DNA from: Zoogloeaceae bacterium
GTDB lineage: Bacteria > Pseudomonadota > Gammaproteobacteria > Burkholderiales > Rhodocyclaceae
Direction of reading: 5' to 3'
DNA: 14,706 nucleotides
Assembly (NCBI GenBank): GCA_031267345.1
Contig: JAIRZG010000179.1
Location: 1-14,706, forward strand
Part shown: one piece after another, positions 13,471-14,706 of the stretch
Numbering within the stretch: position 1 is the first letter of the stretch
Layout: each line of letters starts with the position of its first letter
The notes under the pieces: generated by a model
What the model was told of the DNA's origin: nothing
Seen by the model: only the letters and a program-made list of their open reading frames with translations
The model's database searches: none
Translations under genes and position numbers: made by a program

Positions 13471-14706
13471 ATGTTCCCGGATTATCTGCAAAAAATACTG
13501 ACTGCCCAGGTCTACGATCTGGCGCTGGAAACCGATCTGGATTTCGCGCCCAACCTTTCCGCGCGTAGCGGCAACCGCCTCTATCTGAAGCGCGAAGACA
13601 TGCAGCCGGTGTTTTCCTTCAAGCTTCGGGGCGCGTACAACAAAATCGCCCGACTCTCCAGGGAAAAGCTGAAGCGCGGCGTCATCTGCGCCTCCGCTGG
13701 CAATCACGCCCAGGGCGTCGCCATGTCGGCGGCGCATCTGGGATGTCGCGCCGTGATCGTCATGCCCGTGACCACGCCCGCCATCAAGGTGGAAGCGGTG
13801 AAAAAACGCGGCGGCGAGGTGGTGCTGGCCGGAGAATCCTACGACGCCGCCTACACGCGCGCGCTGGAGCTGGAAAAGGCGGAAAAACTCACCTTCGTGC
13901 ACCCCTTCGACGACCCGGACGTGATCGCCGGACAAGGCACCATCGGCATGGAAATCCTGCGCCAGTATTCCCGTCACGCTTTGCCCGGCAGCAGCGGCAT
14001 ACACGCTGTTTTTGTCGCCATTGGCGGCGGCGGGCTGGCGGCGGGCGTGGCGGCCTACATCAAGGCGGTGCGCCCCGACATCAAGGTTATCGGCGTGGAA
14101 ACCTTCGACGCCGACGCCATGCGCCAATCCATCGCGGCGGGCAAAAGGATCCGGCTGCCGCAGGTGGGGCTGTTCGCCGACGGCACGGCGGTGCAACTGG
14201 TGGGCGAGGAAACCTTCCGCCTCTGCCGCGAACTGCTTGATGGCATCGTGCTGGTGGATACCGACGCCATCTGCGCCGCCATCAAGGACGTGTTCGAGGA
14301 CACCCGCTCCATTCTGGAGCCTTCCGGCGCGTTGGCGATAGCCGGGGCCAAGGAATACGCCAATCAGCATAAATTGAAAGACAGGGCGCTGGTGGCGGTG
14401 GCTTCCGGCGCCAACACCAATTTCGACCGTCTGCGCTTTGTCGCCGAACGCGCCGAAATCGGCGAACAGCGTGAGGCGGTACTGGCGGTGACGCTACCCG
14501 AACAACCTGGCGCGTACAAGAAATTCGTCGCCCTGATTGGTCGCCACAACATCACCGAATTCAACTACCGCTACCACCAGCGGCGCGAAGCGCATGTTTA
14601 CGTCGGCCTCCAGGTCGCCAACCGCGCCGAATCCCTGAAACTTGTGGAAATGCTGAAAAAGCGCGGTTATCCGACGCTCGATCTTTCCGAAGACGAAACC
14701 GCCAAG
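13471..14706 (+). CDS. ilvA: Threonine ammonia-lyase (biosynthetic), 3' end cut by window
   Basis: IlvA converts threonine to 2-oxobutanoate and ammonia with PLP, the first committed step to isoleucine. The frame is open from the ATG at 13471 to the window end (412 codons); the family is about 500 residues, so roughly the last 90 are missing. Visible features are: the PLP lysine in SFKLRGAY (Lys51), the substrate loop SAGNHAQG (75-82), the phosphate-binding glycine loop GGGGLAAG (185-192), the ASGANTNFDRLRF segment at the end of the catalytic domain, and from about residue 334 the first ACT-like regulatory domain (AVLAVTLPEQPGAYKKF). The ACT part marks the feedback-controlled biosynthetic enzyme, not the short catabolic TdcB. 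The start MFPDYLQKILTAQVYD matches the usual betaproteobacterial N-terminus. No strong ribosome site is seen. It is divergent from fmdB. Confidence 0.95.
   Translation, partial: MFPDYLQKILTAQVYDLALETDLDFAPNLSARSGNRLYLKREDMQPVFSFKLRGAYNKIARLSREKLKRGVICASAGNHAQGVAMSAAHLGCRAVIVMPVTTPAIKVEAVKKRGGEVVLAGESYDAAYTRALELEKAEKLTFVHPFDDPDVIAGQGTIGMEILRQYSRHALPGSSGIHAVFVAIGGGGLAAGVAAYIKAVRPDIKVIGVETFDADAMRQSIAAGKRIRLPQVGLFADGTAVQLVGEETFRLCRELLDGIVLVDTDAICAAIKDVFEDTRSILEPSGALAIAGAKEYANQHKLKDRALVAVASGANTNFDRLRFVAERAEIGEQREAVLAVTLPEQPGAYKKFVALIGRHNITEFNYRYHQRREAHVYVGLQVANRAESLKLVEMLKKRGYPTLDLSEDETAK

Noticed and set aside
13363..14370. Open frame of 335 codons on the minus strand
   Set aside because: Antisense to ilvA, whose catalytic motifs are all in the plus-strand frame.

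Overview
The window looks like a chromosomal segment of a GC-rich Gram-negative proteobacterium, most likely a betaproteobacterium. The reasons are the gene order fmdB-(DUF502)-aspS and lolC-lolD-comEC, an outer-membrane lipoprotein export system (Lol), an AspRS of the non-discriminating Pseudomonas type, and an IlvA N-terminus of the betaproteobacterial kind. The species cannot be fixed from the sequence alone.

Layout, left to right. 1-243 holds no gene; it carries a 22-bp perfect inverted repeat whose arms are themselves palindromes, and a segment that resembles a decayed IS200/IS605-type end. 244-279 is a copy of a dispersed hairpin repeat that runs into the comEC stop codon. 277-4741 is a tight minus-strand operon read lolC > lolD > comEC: lipoprotein release from the inner membrane, then DNA uptake. 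4742-5142 is a 400-bp non-coding stretch with two more copies of the dispersed repeat and a strong GC hairpin.

5143-10332 is an accessory island, also on the minus strand and read right to left: a 79-residue unknown protein, a 200-residue unknown protein coupled to it by an ATGA overlap, a type III DNA methyltransferase (Mod) and, after 1 nt, the type III restriction/helicase subunit (Res). Mod and Res together form a complete type III restriction-modification system, and all its catalytic motifs are visible. The part of mod that encodes target recognition is clearly more AT-rich than the rest of the gene. Between the 200-residue gene and mod lie a long imperfect inverted repeat and a run of eight G. 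The upstream (right) edge of the island is a relict IS200/IS605 right end (omega-RNA-like) at 10374-10505, which lies directly against the aspS stop codon. The other edge is the repeat-rich 4742-5142 stretch.

10506-13297 is a second housekeeping operon on the minus strand, read fmdB > DUF502 membrane protein > aspS. 13298-13470 is the divergent promoter region. From 13471 to the end of the window runs the 5' part of ilvA (threonine ammonia-lyase) on the plus strand, cut off by the window edge.

The most interesting parts are the two coupled unknown genes ahead of the type III system, the orphan omega-RNA-like relict at its promoter side, the mosaic composition of mod, and a dispersed repeat family with members at both edges of the lolCD-comEC operon and in the fmdB/ilvA gap. 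No tRNA, rRNA or CRISPR array was seen.
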